From the NCBI RefSeq assembly GCF_010119615.1, contig NZ_QOVG01000005.1:1-64000 (forward strand): a stretch of DNA of 64,000 bases. Direction: 5' to 3'. This document shows positions 45,028-59,923 of the stretch, piece by piece. The position numbers were made by a program, and so were the translations under genes. Under the pieces are notes generated by a model. It made no database searches, was not told the DNA's origin, and saw nothing but the letters and a program-made list of their open reading frames with translations. Each line of letters opens with the position of its first letter. Position 1 is the first letter of the stretch. Origin of the DNA: Pseudoxanthomonas gei. Lineage in GTDB: Bacteria > Pseudomonadota > Gammaproteobacteria > Xanthomonadales > Xanthomonadaceae.

Positions 45028-45383
45028 CTACAGGCCCTGCTTCGCGAACTCCGCATTCAATGCATAGAACAGCTTGCCGACCTGCGGGGTCAGGCAGGTG
45101 TTGTAGGTGGCCGGATCGCTGCACGCCGCCTCCACGTCCGCAGCGGCCTTCTTCAGGCCCCAGCCGGCCAGCACCTGGCGCGCCTTGACGAAACAGGCCT
45201 GCCCGCGGATTGCGCCGCCAGGCTGCCGTGGCGGGTGCTGCAATAGGTCATGGCGCTGGCCAGTGCCGCTGAATTGATTGCATACAGCGAGTGGCTGGAA
45301 CGGGCGGCTGGCGCAGCCACCTTGGCAGTGGCCGTGATCGTGGCCAGCAAGCACATGCTCAGCATCAACAGGGTTCGGGGCAT
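45028..45383 (-). pseudogene. small secreted protein split by a one-base frameshift
   Basis: The N-terminal half, from the ATG at 45383, reads a signal peptide (PRTLLMLSMCLLATITATAK) and SHSLYAINSAALASAMTYCS before the frame loses sense near 45205. The C-terminal half continues in the neighbouring frame as QACFVKARQVLAGWGLKKAA and CSDPATYNTCLTPQVGKLFY, with its stop at 45028. Adding one G to the GGG run (45202-45204 on the complement) would join them into about 119 residues with cysteines spaced as in a small periplasmic protein. I cannot name a family. It may be a true pseudogene or a homopolymer sequencing error. Confidence 0.75.
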
Positions 45384-45546
45384 GGGGTTTCCAATTCGCG
45401 TGTGATGGTTGGCGTGGAGGCCTCATTGTCCACGCAGGATGCTGGCACGCCAAATCGCGGCATGCGGAAACAGCAAGGGCCGCATCGCTGCGGCCCTGGC
45501 TGGTATCGGTGCTTCGTCTCAACAAGACAGCACGACTGCAACAAAC

Positions 45547-46002
45547 TCAGTCGTTTTCGACATGGATCACGCGTCCGTCCTTGGCATCCAGATGGATCTC
45601 CACATCGTTGCCATCGGCACGTTCTGCCTCGGCCTTCCAGACGCCATCATCGAAGTCCACGTCGTGGACCTTGGAGTAGCCTTCGGCGGTCAGCTTGGCC
45701 TTGACGTCCTCTTCGCTAAGCGTGGAAACCAGCGACTCGGCATAGACGCGCTTGGTCGCCGGATCGATGCGCACGTCGACGCGGTTGCCGTCGGCGCTGG
45801 TGGCATCGGTTTCCCAGGCGCCGTCTTCGAAATCCAGATCGTCGATACGGGTATAGCCCTGCTCGGTCAGCAGGGCGCGTACCTGTGGCTCTGTCAGCGT
45901 ACTGGCGGGCTTGGCGTCGGCCGGCTTGGCCTGGGCAAAGGCAGCGCCCGACAGGGCCAGCGTGGTGGACAGGAACAGCATTCGAAGTGGAAAGGTGCGC
46001 AT
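45547..46002 (-). CDS. periplasmic protein with two PepSY domains
   Basis: A 151-residue secreted protein with a signal peptide cleaved near residue 23 (SGAAFAQ) and two tandem PepSY-like units. The first is LTEPQVRALLTEQGYTRIDD with DFEDGAWETDAT; the second is LSEEDVKAKLTAEGYSKVHD with DFDDGVWKAEAE. PepSY domains are thought to bind or inhibit proteases or metals; the role here is unknown. AGGAGCAATCC is a good ribosome binding site. The internal duplication is obvious. Confidence 0.88.
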   Translation of the reverse strand: MRTFPLRMLFLSTTLALSGAAFAQAKPADAKPASTLTEPQVRALLTEQGYTRIDDLDFEDGAWETDATSADGNRVDVRIDPATKRVYAESLVSTLSEEDVKAKLTAEGYSKVHDVDFDDGVWKAEAERADGNDVEIHLDAKDGRVIHVEND

Positions 46003-46104
46003 GGATTGCTCCTGCGGATGAGTGAGCGGCGAGTCTGCCCAAGCGCACATCACTCGCAGATGAACTAACGGTTCCTGCACATTGCTGAGCGAAGCGCATC
46101 GGTC

Positions 46105-46205
46105 GTTGTAGGAGCGACGCAAGTCGCGAAGCTGGCAATGCGTGATTGCTGATATGCAGCGTGCCGCAAACGTACGAGCTTCGCGACTTGCGTCGCTCCT
46201 ACAAC
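46105..46205. repeat. REP-like inverted pair, copy 4, perfect arms
   Basis: The arms 46105-46133 and 46177-46205 are perfect 29-base reverse complements containing GTAGGAGCGACGCAAGTCGC, with 43 bases between. This is the most intact copy and sits between the PepSY gene and benE. Confidence 0.9.
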
Positions 46206-46216
46206 AGCCTGACCGA

Positions 46217-47392
46217 TCAGCTTTTATGGCGGCGAAAGGCCAGCAGGGTCACGCCACCCGCCACCAGTCCCCAGAAGGCCGAGCCGATGCCGGCCAGCGA
46301 CACGCCAGAGGCGGTGACCAGGAAAGCGATCAGCGCCGGCTCGCGGTCGCGTTCCTCGCGCATCGCCGCGGCCAGACTGTTGCCGATGGTGCCGAACAGT
46401 GCGATGCCGGCGATGGCCATCACCAGTTCCTTCGGAAACGCGCCCAGCAGGGCCGCCACCGTCGCACCCAGCAAACCGACGATGACGTAGAAGATGCCGG
46501 CAAAAATCGCGGCCACGTAGCGGCGCTGCGGATCGGTGTGGGCCTCGCGGCCCATGCAGATCGCTGCCGTGATGGCGGCCAGGTTCAAGGCAAACGCGCC
46601 GAACGGCGCCAGCAGCACGTTGGCCACGCCGGTCCAGCCGATCACCGGCGAGAGCGGCACTTCGTAACCCGAGGCGCGGATCACCGCAGCGCCGGGCACG
46701 TTCTGCGAGGTCATGGTCACCACGAACAAGGGCAACGCAATGCCGAAGACCGCGGCCAGCGAAAGCGAGGGCAAGGTGAATTCGGGCCGCGCCCACTGCA
46801 GGCGCACTCCGTCCAGCTGCAGCAGGCCGCTGGCGCCGGCAATGGCGATGCCCATCAGCAGGGTGGCGATGACCGCATAGCGCGGGAAAGCGCGGCGTCC
46901 GGCCAGGTAGGTGATGAACATGGTCAACGCCATCGACAGCTGGGTCTGCATGGACACGAACACGTCCAGGCCGAAGCGCAACAGCACGCCGGCCAGCATG
47001 CCCGAGGCCAGCGAGACCGGGATGCGGTTGAGGCTGCGTTCGAACACCCCGCTGAATCCGGCCAAGGCCATCAGCAATGCCGACAGCACGAAGGCGCCGA
47101 TCACTTCGGCATAGGGCAGGCCGGCGGTGCTGGCGATCAGCATCGCCGCGCCCGGGGTAGACCATGCCGTCACCACCGGCACGCGATAGCGCAGCGACAG
47201 GCCGATGCAGGTCAGGCCCATGCCCAGGCCCAGGGCCCACATCCACGAGGCGATCTGCGCTTCGTTGGCACCCAGCGCCTGTGCGGCCTGGAACACGATC
47301 ACCGCCGAGGCGGTGAAGCCGACCAGCACGGTGACGAAGCCGGCGGCGACTGCTGAAAGGGAGAAGTCGCGGAGGAAGCGGCTCGAGGTCAT
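46217..47392 (-). CDS. benE: benzoate/H+ symporter family protein BenE
   Basis: A 391-residue membrane protein with about 12 helices of the BenE family: FSLSAVAAGFVTVLVGFTAS, VPVVTAWSTPGAAMLIAS, PLFVVTMTSQNVPGAAVI and FGAFALNLAAITAAICMGRE. By family it takes up benzoate with protons. No benzoate degradation genes are near, so another aromatic acid is possible. The ATG at 47392 is chosen; one at 47410 would add six residues, and neither has a strong ribosome binding site. Confidence 0.9.
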   Translation of the reverse strand: MTSSRFLRDFSLSAVAAGFVTVLVGFTASAVIVFQAAQALGANEAQIASWMWALGLGMGLTCIGLSLRYRVPVVTAWSTPGAAMLIASTAGLPYAEVIGAFVLSALLMALAGFSGVFERSLNRIPVSLASGMLAGVLLRFGLDVFVSMQTQLSMALTMFITYLAGRRAFPRYAVIATLLMGIAIAGASGLLQLDGVRLQWARPEFTLPSLSLAAVFGIALPLFVVTMTSQNVPGAAVIRASGYEVPLSPVIGWTGVANVLLAPFGAFALNLAAITAAICMGREAHTDPQRRYVAAIFAGIFYVIVGLLGATVAALLGAFPKELVMAIAGIALFGTIGNSLAAAMREERDREPALIAFLVTASGVSLAGIGSAFWGLVAGGVTLLAFRRHKS

Positions 47393-47440
47393 GCGCCGAT
47401 TGTCGCCCATGCAGGCGCGGGTCTGGACGCTGCGGTGCGG

Positions 47441-48799
47441 TCAGGCGGGTTGGTAGTTCGCCAGGCCCGACACCACGCCCAGCGATGGATCGCCGAAGAC
47501 CATGCGCGCCTGCGGGAAGGCATCGCGCACCAGCGCCTGCACATACGGCGCGCGCGACATGCCGCCGGTCAGGAACACGCTGTCAGGCGGCGATCCCAGC
47601 GAGTCGCCGACTTCCTGCAGCAGGCGGCCCAGGCGCGAGAGGAAATCGACGCTGGCCGTGCGCAAATCTTCGCGGCTGGCGCTTACCGACAAGGCCTCAT
47701 CGATGTAGTCCAGCGCGTGCCGGCTTTCGTCGTGTTCGCTGAGCCGCATCTTCATCGACTCGACCGCGCGATACAGCCGGGTGGTGCCGCCGTCGTGCTG
47801 CAGGGCCTGCAGGCGGTCGTTGTAGGGGGCGGGCACTTCGCTGAAGTTGCGCTTGTGGAAGGCGCGCTGGCGCGGCATGTCCTGGACCATCGCCGCATCG
47901 ACGAAATGATGGGCCGGCACGCGCGTGTCGCCGCGCCCGAACAGCGGCATGAAGTGGGCCATGTTCAGGGCCAGGTCGACGTCGGTACCGCCGTTGGGCA
48001 GGCCCCAGGCGCGGTGGATCAGCGGCGCCTCGCGGCCGCCGACATGGGCATGGGCGATGTCGCTGGTGCCGCCGCCGATGTCGACCACCAGGGTCGAATG
48101 ACGGGCCTCGCTGCCCAGGTGGTAGTGCAGTGCGGCCGCGACCGGTTCCTCGAGGAAATCCACCGCCTCGAACCCGGCGATCTGCGCCGCCTCGGCCAGG
48201 ATGTCCAGCGCCTGTTCGCCACCTTCCGGACCCATGGAACTGCGGAACTGCACGGGCCGTCCGATCGTGGCCAGGCGCACGTCCACATCCAGCTGCTCGC
48301 TGGCCGCGATGCGGATGTGCTCGAGGATCTGCGCGGCGATGCCGGTGATGGTCTGGCGGGCGCGCGGCAGCAGGTCGTAGCCCAGCATCGACTTGGGCGA
48401 CTGCACCAGGTGGCCGCTGCCTTCTTCCAGATAACGGTCGATGGCGTCCTCGCCGAACACCGCATCATCCAGGTCGGCGGCGGCGTCCTCGGCTTCGCGC
48501 GATTGCGCTTCCAGCCACTGGCGGCGGACCACCTGTACCGCATCGCGGTACAGCTGGGCCTCGCTGCGCGGGGCCACGCCGCTGCGGGTCTGCTCGGCCT
48601 TGGCTGCGCGCAGCAGCACGGCGACTTCACCCTCGCGTTCGCGGGTCATGTGGAAGTCGGCCGGGTCGGGCAGGTCGGTCGGAAAGAACACCGCGGTGCG
48701 GAACTGCGGCAACCCGTTGAACTGGATGTGCTGCAGGCGATCGCCCACGCGCGCGGCCGCGGCTGAATAGCTGGTGCCGAAGTCGATGCCGATTCTCAT
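47441..48799 (-). CDS. Hsp70-family ATPase (YegD-like)
   Basis: A 452-residue actin-fold protein related to the Hsp70 nucleotide-binding domain: phosphate-1 RIGIDFGTSYSAAAA at the N-terminus, phosphate-2 VVDIGGGTSDIAHA, and adenosine motif VFLTGGMSRAPYV near 410. It lacks the C-terminal peptide-binding domain of DnaK, as YegD does. Function unknown. No dnaJ or grpE is adjacent. A possible -10 (TAGAAT) lies on the complement of 48832-48837. Confidence 0.9.
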   Translation of the reverse strand: MRIGIDFGTSYSAAAARVGDRLQHIQFNGLPQFRTAVFFPTDLPDPADFHMTREREGEVAVLLRAAKAEQTRSGVAPRSEAQLYRDAVQVVRRQWLEAQSREAEDAAADLDDAVFGEDAIDRYLEEGSGHLVQSPKSMLGYDLLPRARQTITGIAAQILEHIRIAASEQLDVDVRLATIGRPVQFRSSMGPEGGEQALDILAEAAQIAGFEAVDFLEEPVAAALHYHLGSEARHSTLVVDIGGGTSDIAHAHVGGREAPLIHRAWGLPNGGTDVDLALNMAHFMPLFGRGDTRVPAHHFVDAAMVQDMPRQRAFHKRNFSEVPAPYNDRLQALQHDGGTTRLYRAVESMKMRLSEHDESRHALDYIDEALSVSASREDLRTASVDFLSRLGRLLQEVGDSLGSPPDSVFLTGGMSRAPYVQALVRDAFPQARMVFGDPSLGVVSGLANYQPA

Positions 48800-48886
48800 G
48801 AAGGAGTGGGAAGCCTGCGCGGGGGCCGGGGATTCTACGTGCTTGCAGGCGGTGCGTCCGGCCAGGCGCCGGACAGTCCAGGCGTT

Positions 48887-50107
48887 TTACCGGTGCGCGT
48901 GCCCCGATTTCCTTGCCTGGCGGGCGACCGGGACCAGGATCAGCAGGGCCAGGCCGGCGAAGCAGGCGCCGGCCAGGAAGGTCGCACGTGAGCCGAGCAC
49001 ATCCCACAGGCCACCGGCGACGACACTCGCCGCCAGCAGGGCCAGCCCGCCGACCAGGTTGAACACGCCGAAGGCGGTGCCGCGCAGCGACTCCGGCGCC
49101 ACCTCGGCCACCAGGGTGGCCAGCAGGCCCTGGGTCATGCCCATGTGCAGGCCCCACAGGAACACGCCCAGGGCCAGTCCGGTCATGCCGCCGACCAACG
49201 CCAGCACCAGCTCCGACAACACCAGCACCAACATGCCCAGGGCCAGCAGCATTCCGCGGTCGTGGCGGTCGGCGAGCACGCCGATGGGATAGGAGGACAA
49301 CGAATAGACCAGGTTCAGCAACACCAGCACCAGCGGAATCAGCATCAGCGCCAGTCCCAGTTCCTGCGCGCGCAGGACCAGGAACGCCTCGCTGAAGCGC
49401 GCCAGGGTGAACACCGCCGACACGCCCACGATCCACCAGTACAGCGGTGGCAGGCGCCCCAGCTCGGCCCGCGACAGCGGCGAACGCACGCGTTTTTTTC
49501 CCGCCCGCGCCGGCGCATCGTGGACCGTGAACAGGATCAGGGCGAAGGCCGCGAAGCCCGGCACGACCGCCGCCCAGAACACCAGCCGCAGGTTGTCCGA
49601 GGTCAGCCACATCAGGCCGATGGCCAGGGCCGGGCCGAGGAAGGCGCCGGCCGTGTCCAGTGACTGGCGCAGGCCGAACGAGGCCCCACGCAGGTCGGGT
49701 GGGGCCAGGTCGGCGATCAGCGCATCGCGCGGCGCGCCGCGGATGCCCTTGCCGATGCGGTCGACGAAACGCGCCGCGACCACCCAGCCCAGCGTAGTCG
49801 CCAGCGGGAACACCGGTTTGGTGAAGGCGGCCAGGCCGTAGCCGATGGCCGCCAGCACCTTGCGCCGGCCCAGCCAGTCCGACAAGGCCCCGGAGAACAC
49901 CTTGGTGATCGACGCCGTGGCCTCGGCGATGCCCTCGATGAAGCCCACCGCCAGGGTCGAGGCGCCCAGGGCGGTGACCAGGTAGACCGGCAGCAGCGCA
50001 TGGATCATCTCCGAGGAAACATCCATCAACAGGGAGACGAAGCCGAGTGCCCAGATCCCGGGCGGGATCCGGCGCAGGATCGAGGCGCGGGGCAAGGCCT
50101 GGCTCAC
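48887..50107 (-). CDS. MFS transporter
   Basis: A 406-residue 12-helix major facilitator. The start IWALGFVSLLMDVSSEMIHA and the motif A loop DWLGRRKVLAAIGYGLAAF mark a subgroup of uncharacterised MFS proteins; RFVDRIGKGIRGAPRDALIA and GASFGLRQSLDTAGAFLGP are further family runs. The substrate is unknown. A GTG at 50107 is used; a TTG at 50125 is the alternative. Neither has a clear ribosome binding site. Confidence 0.85.
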   Translation of the reverse strand: MSQALPRASILRRIPPGIWALGFVSLLMDVSSEMIHALLPVYLVTALGASTLAVGFIEGIAEATASITKVFSGALSDWLGRRKVLAAIGYGLAAFTKPVFPLATTLGWVVAARFVDRIGKGIRGAPRDALIADLAPPDLRGASFGLRQSLDTAGAFLGPALAIGLMWLTSDNLRLVFWAAVVPGFAAFALILFTVHDAPARAGKKRVRSPLSRAELGRLPPLYWWIVGVSAVFTLARFSEAFLVLRAQELGLALMLIPLVLVLLNLVYSLSSYPIGVLADRHDRGMLLALGMLVLVLSELVLALVGGMTGLALGVFLWGLHMGMTQGLLATLVAEVAPESLRGTAFGVFNLVGGLALLAASVVAGGLWDVLGSRATFLAGACFAGLALLILVPVARQARKSGHAHR

Positions 50108-50227
50108 CCCGGCCGGCGCAGGCAAGCCGTCGAGGCGCCCGATGCGCCCACCCCCCGTATCGTCGCGCTGTGCGCAGCAGGCAGGTCTCGCGGCTGGCTT
50201 GCCAGGGCGTCGGCCACGGTTGCCGCG

Positions 50228-51148
50228 CTATTGGCCGCGCGCATCACGCAGCCGCTCGCGCGCGGTCTTCCGCAACAGTGCGCGCTGTGCGGGCGTGAAC
50301 GGCGATCGCCGGCCGCAGTGGGCAAGCAGCATGGCGTCGTCCTGCGCCTCGCCCAGCGCCTGTGCCTGGTGTTCGAGCGCCTTCGCCTCGGCCCGCACCG
50401 GCAGCTGCAGCGCGGCCAGCAGGCTGTCCTGCTGGTGCAGGCGGCGCAGGCGGCGGCGGAAGACATGCCAGGATTCATCGTCGGAGGACTTCTGCCGAGC
50501 GCGACGCCCGGCCTTGGCAGCGCGGCGCTCGCTGCGCTGCGCCGCCTTGGTGATGTCCGCGGTGCGCAGGGCAGCCCAGTCGAGCCGCTGCAGTCGCAGC
50601 GAAGCCGCGCGCAGGCGTCGGCGTCGGGCCGCGAAATGCGGATCGCGGGCCAGTGCCTGTTGCAGCAGCCGGTCGCGCCGCTGGCAGGCGGCCGCCTCGG
50701 CCGCCGGCAGGATCGCCTGCAATTCGCGCGGCGCCTTGTCCCGCAGCCGCTGCAAGGCCTCGACCAGTGCCTGCGCATCGCGCAGCCGGGACAGGCCCCG
50801 GCATAGGCGCCCCAGCTCCGCGTCCAGGCGCCTGCCGCCAACGCCCAGCGCCCGCCGCCCCAGCGCAAGGGCCGAGCGCACCCGCCGGATCGACTTGCGC
50901 GCCTGGTGGATGCCGGCATGCAGGTCGGCGACGTCGCTGGCCAGGAACGTCTCGGCCAGCTGGAGTTGCCCGGCGGCCAGCATCGCCAGGCGCACGCCGA
51001 CCACGGCACTGCGGTCGGTGCGCGTCACCGCAGCCGGGTCAAGGCAGGGCAGGGGAACGGGGACAGGGCTACCCGCCGGCGCGATCATCGGATCAGTCAT
51101 CGGACCAGTCATCGAATCAACCGTTGCGGCCGCTGTCGGGACCGCCAT
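50228..51148 (-). CDS. CHAD domain protein
   Basis: A 306-residue, strongly basic helical protein with a CHAD domain: DVADLHAGIHQARKSIRRVR, LGRLCRGLSRLRDAQALVEA and SWHVFRRRLRRLHQQDSL. CHAD domains bind polyphosphate through conserved basic residues and His; polyphosphate-granule association is the usual proposal. The N-terminus holds a small duplicated run (MTGPMTDPMIAP), so the start among several Mets (51148, 51112 and others) is uncertain. No ppk or CYTH gene is in view. Confidence 0.85.
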   Translation of the reverse strand: MAVPTAAATVDSMTGPMTDPMIAPAGSPVPVPLPCLDPAAVTRTDRSAVVGVRLAMLAAGQLQLAETFLASDVADLHAGIHQARKSIRRVRSALALGRRALGVGGRRLDAELGRLCRGLSRLRDAQALVEALQRLRDKAPRELQAILPAAEAAACQRRDRLLQQALARDPHFAARRRRLRAASLRLQRLDWAALRTADITKAAQRSERRAAKAGRRARQKSSDDESWHVFRRRLRRLHQQDSLLAALQLPVRAEAKALEHQAQALGEAQDDAMLLAHCGRRSPFTPAQRALLRKTARERLRDARGQ

Positions 51149-51253
51149 GCTAGGCCGATCGGCGGGTCCGGGGTTGATCCGGATCAAGTGCCGCTCCTGC
51201 CCCACGCAGCTGGTGGTTGCAGGCCGAGCCTGCGGTCCGGGGCGCGGCCTGCT

Positions 51254-57401
<6,148 letters not shown>

Positions 57402-57599
57402 CTTTGTTTCAACCGGATTGGGCCGGCCGGCTCACGCCGGTCAGCAAAGTGACGGCGACAACGCACCGCTTGCAAAGCGGCGCTACTGGATGTCTCCGCA
57501 GTCCTCGACTAGAACATAGATGGTGCGGTGCCGCAACACGCAGATACGCTGCATTTGATAGTTACAGCAGCAACTGTTTACGCGCCGATGAGTGCGCGC

Positions 57600-57914
57600 T
57601 CAGCTGCAGTTGGCGCTGGCGATCCGTCCGCTTGCATCCAGCGCCAGGTTCAGCCGGCCTACCCTGAATTCCATGGTGACCACCTGGTCGTGCCTGAGGA
57701 CGCGCACGACCCGGGCGCCGGCGGCAGTGCGTGCCCGCTCCTGCAGTTCCGGCGTCGGCAGTTGGCCGATCACCTCGAGCACCTTGCTGGCATCGCATTG
57801 CGCGGCAACGGCCGGATCTTCGGCCGATACGGGAGGCGCGGCGACCGGCCCCGGGCTTTGTGCACAGGCGACGAGCGCCACGCCCAAGGTGCAGCCGAAC
57901 AGAAACTTTTGCAT
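57600..57914 (-). CDS. I78-family peptidase inhibitor lipoprotein (1)
   Basis: A 104-residue lipoprotein precursor: signal with Cys17 (ALVACAQ), then a small I78 inhibitor fold. The family pattern is visible: a Cys early (AQCDASKVLEVIGQ), ARTAAGARVVRVLRHDQVVT, EFRVGRLNLALDASGRI and a terminal Cys pair partner (ANCS). I78 proteins inhibit serine proteases and may protect the cell's own envelope. It lies 64 bases after a second, diverged copy on the same strand. Confidence 0.85.
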   Translation of the reverse strand: MQKFLFGCTLGVALVACAQSPGPVAAPPVSAEDPAVAAQCDASKVLEVIGQLPTPELQERARTAAGARVVRVLRHDQVVTMEFRVGRLNLALDASGRIASANCS

Positions 57915-57978
57915 GGTGGGCTTCCCAGAAAAAAGAGTGGTAGAAGAACCGGCTACAGGTGTCGAGGGCTGGCAGCGA

Positions 57979-58338
57979 TCATCCGCAGCGGATCGACGTC
58001 ACCAGTCCCGTCTCGTCCAGGTCCAGGTTCAGCCGATTGGCATTGAACTCCATTGTCACCGCCTGGTCGGGCTTGAGCGTGCGCGCTATTTCGGCGCCGC
58101 TGTCCTTGCGTGCCTGCTCCACGTCGGCCGCGCTGACTTTCTTGCCGATGGCCCACTGCGCCTGCGAGTCATCGCAAGCCGCCGCTGCCGCAGGCAGGGT
58201 GGACTGGGCTGGCTGGGCCGCTTCCTGCGCGCGTTCCGCGGACTGGGCAACGGCCTGTTCCTGTTCGTCCTGGTCGGGCGTACAGGCGGCGAGGCCCAGG
58301 GTCAACAACGCAACGGCGGGCAGCAGGAATCGGGTCAT
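57979..58338 (-). CDS. I78-family peptidase inhibitor lipoprotein (2)
   Basis: A 119-residue lipoprotein precursor with signal TRFLLPAVALLTLGLAAC (Cys19), an acidic Gln/Ala-rich linker (about 20-52) and an I78 domain: CDDSQAQWAIGKKVSAADVE, SGAEIARTLKPDQAVTMEFN, NRLNLDLDETGLVTSIRC. SGAEIARTL is closer to the family consensus than the neighbour's AGARVVRVL. First of the two tandem copies; divergent from topoisomerase IB. Confidence 0.87.
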   Translation of the reverse strand: MTRFLLPAVALLTLGLAACTPDQDEQEQAVAQSAERAQEAAQPAQSTLPAAAAACDDSQAQWAIGKKVSAADVEQARKDSGAEIARTLKPDQAVTMEFNANRLNLDLDETGLVTSIRCG

Positions 58339-58415
58339 GCGGAGCTCCAGTGGAAAGCAGGTTCTGATTCAAGCATCCCGCATGCCGCATTCGCAAGGCG
58401 TTAACCATTGCCCGC

Positions 58416-58421
58416 CAGAAT
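58416..58421 (+). promoter_or_regulatory. probable -10 hexamer, leaderless topoisomerase IB gene
   Basis: CAGAAT lies exactly six bases before the ATG at 58428 (CCGCCG between). No ribosome binding site is visible and no clear -35 is seen. Confidence 0.35.
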
Positions 58422-58427
58422 CCGCCG

Positions 58428-59564
58428 ATGCCGACATCCAGCCCGTCCTCAAGCACTGCTTCCACTCGGGAAGTCCCCAATCCCGCGGCCTCGCATGCGG
58501 CCGAAGCCGGGCTGGTCTACGTCAGCGATGCCGAACCCGGCATCAGCCGCCGGCGTGCCGGCAAGGGCTTCGCCTACCGCCAGCCAAGTGGCGAAGTGGT
58601 GCGCGATGCGGCCACCCTGCAACGCATCCGCGCGCTGGCGGTGCCGCCGGCCTACACCGAGGTGTGGATCTGCCGCAGCGTGCGCGGGCATATCCAGGCC
58701 ACCGGTCGTGATGCGCGCAAACGCAAGCAGTACCGTTACCACGAACAATGGAGCGCGATCCGCGGCGACGGCAAGTTCGACCGCATCGTCGCCTTCGGCA
58801 AGGCCTTGCCGAAACTGCGCCGCGTCATGCGCCGCGACCTCGCCCTGCCGGGCTGGCCGCGCGAGAAAGTGCTGGCACTGGTGGTATCGGTCATGGCCGA
58901 TACCCTGGTGCGGGTCGGCAATGAAGGCTATGCGCGGGAGAACAGGTCCTTCGGCCTGACCACGCTGCGCAACCGCCATGCCGAGTTCGTGGGCGGCGGG
59001 CGCGCACGCCTGCGCTTCCGCGGCAAGGGCGGGCTGGAACACGACATCACCCTGGACGACCGGCGCCTGGCCAAGCTGGTGCGGGGCGTGCAGCAGCTTC
59101 CCGGCCAGGCATTGTTCCAGTACCGCGATGACGATGGCAGCGTGCAGCCGGTCGATTCGGGCGAGGTCAACGACTACCTGCGTGCGGCGATGGGCGAGAG
59201 CTTCACGGCCAAGGATTTCCGCACCTGGGGCGGAACGTTGGCGGCCTTCCAGCGGCTGGCGGCGACCGAGCTGCCGCCAGAGCCCAGCGAGCGCGCCTTG
59301 AAGCTGCTGCAGAACGAAGTGATCAAGTCGGTGGCCGATGCACTGGGCAACACCCCGGCAGTCTGTCGCAAGGCCTATATCGACCCGACCACGTTTTCAG
59401 GCTGGCGCGACGGCAGCCTGCAGCGCATCGCCAACGGTGCGCGCGGCGAACGCCAGTGGGAACAGGCGACCCTGAAATTCCTGGGCCAGTCGCATCGCGT
59501 GTTACGCAAGGTGACTGCGAAGAATGGCAAGGCCATGAAGAACGCGAAGACTGCCAGCAAATAG
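58428..59564 (+). CDS. DNA topoisomerase IB (poxvirus-type)
   Basis: A 378-residue bacterial type IB topoisomerase that relaxes supercoils through a 3'-phosphotyrosyl link. The N-terminal domain (GKGFAYRQPSGEVV, ALAVPPAYTEVWICRS, GHIQATGRDARKRKQYRYHE) and the catalytic domain (VGNEGYARENRSFGLTTLRN) are clear. The nucleophile is Tyr317 in AVCRKAYIDP, with catalytic Arg/Lys in FRGKGG and FRTWGGT. Length is somewhat above the viral enzyme. Followed by the Cys-rich mini-protein and SDR genes on the same strand. Confidence 0.93.
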   Translation: MPTSSPSSSTASTREVPNPAASHAAEAGLVYVSDAEPGISRRRAGKGFAYRQPSGEVVRDAATLQRIRALAVPPAYTEVWICRSVRGHIQATGRDARKRKQYRYHEQWSAIRGDGKFDRIVAFGKALPKLRRVMRRDLALPGWPREKVLALVVSVMADTLVRVGNEGYARENRSFGLTTLRNRHAEFVGGGRARLRFRGKGGLEHDITLDDRRLAKLVRGVQQLPGQALFQYRDDDGSVQPVDSGEVNDYLRAAMGESFTAKDFRTWGGTLAAFQRLAATELPPEPSERALKLLQNEVIKSVADALGNTPAVCRKAYIDPTTFSGWRDGSLQRIANGARGERQWEQATLKFLGQSHRVLRKVTAKNGKAMKNAKTASK

Positions 59565-59673
59565 TCGGTGACGGAGGATTGTTGGGCGTTTCCGTCAAAC
59601 CCTTCACCACGTTTTCACCGCTGCTGAAGCGTTGCCGCAACAGACTCGGTCCTCCCCACGCAGGAGATCGACC

Positions 59674-59907
59674 ATGGCTGTCTGTGATGTCTGTGGCAAC
59701 GACTACGACAAGGCCTTCACCCTGACCCAGGGCGACCGCAAGGGCACGTTCGACTCGTTCGAATGCGCCATCCATGCCTTCGCGCCGAAATGCACGCACT
59801 GTGGATGCACGATCATCGGCCATGGCGTCGAAAGCCAAGGCAAATTCTATTGCTGCGCGCACTGCGCCAAGAAGGCAGGCGTGCGCGGCGTGGACGATCG
59901 CGCCTGA
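59674..59907 (+). CDS. small Cys-rich zinc-ribbon-like protein
   Basis: A 77-residue protein with CDVCGNDY at the N-terminus (Cys4, Cys7), FECAIHAFAPKCTHCGC (Cys31, His34, Cys40, Cys43) and FYCCAHCAKKAG (Cys60, Cys61, Cys64), consistent with two zinc sites. AGGAG precedes the ATG at 59674. Close relatives are common in actinobacteria and proteobacteria but have no assigned role. The SDR gene begins 16 bases after its stop, so the two are probably co-transcribed. Confidence 0.82.
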   Translation: MAVCDVCGNDYDKAFTLTQGDRKGTFDSFECAIHAFAPKCTHCGCTIIGHGVESQGKFYCCAHCAKKAGVRGVDDRA

Positions 59908-59923
59908 GCGCAGGGAGAACAAT

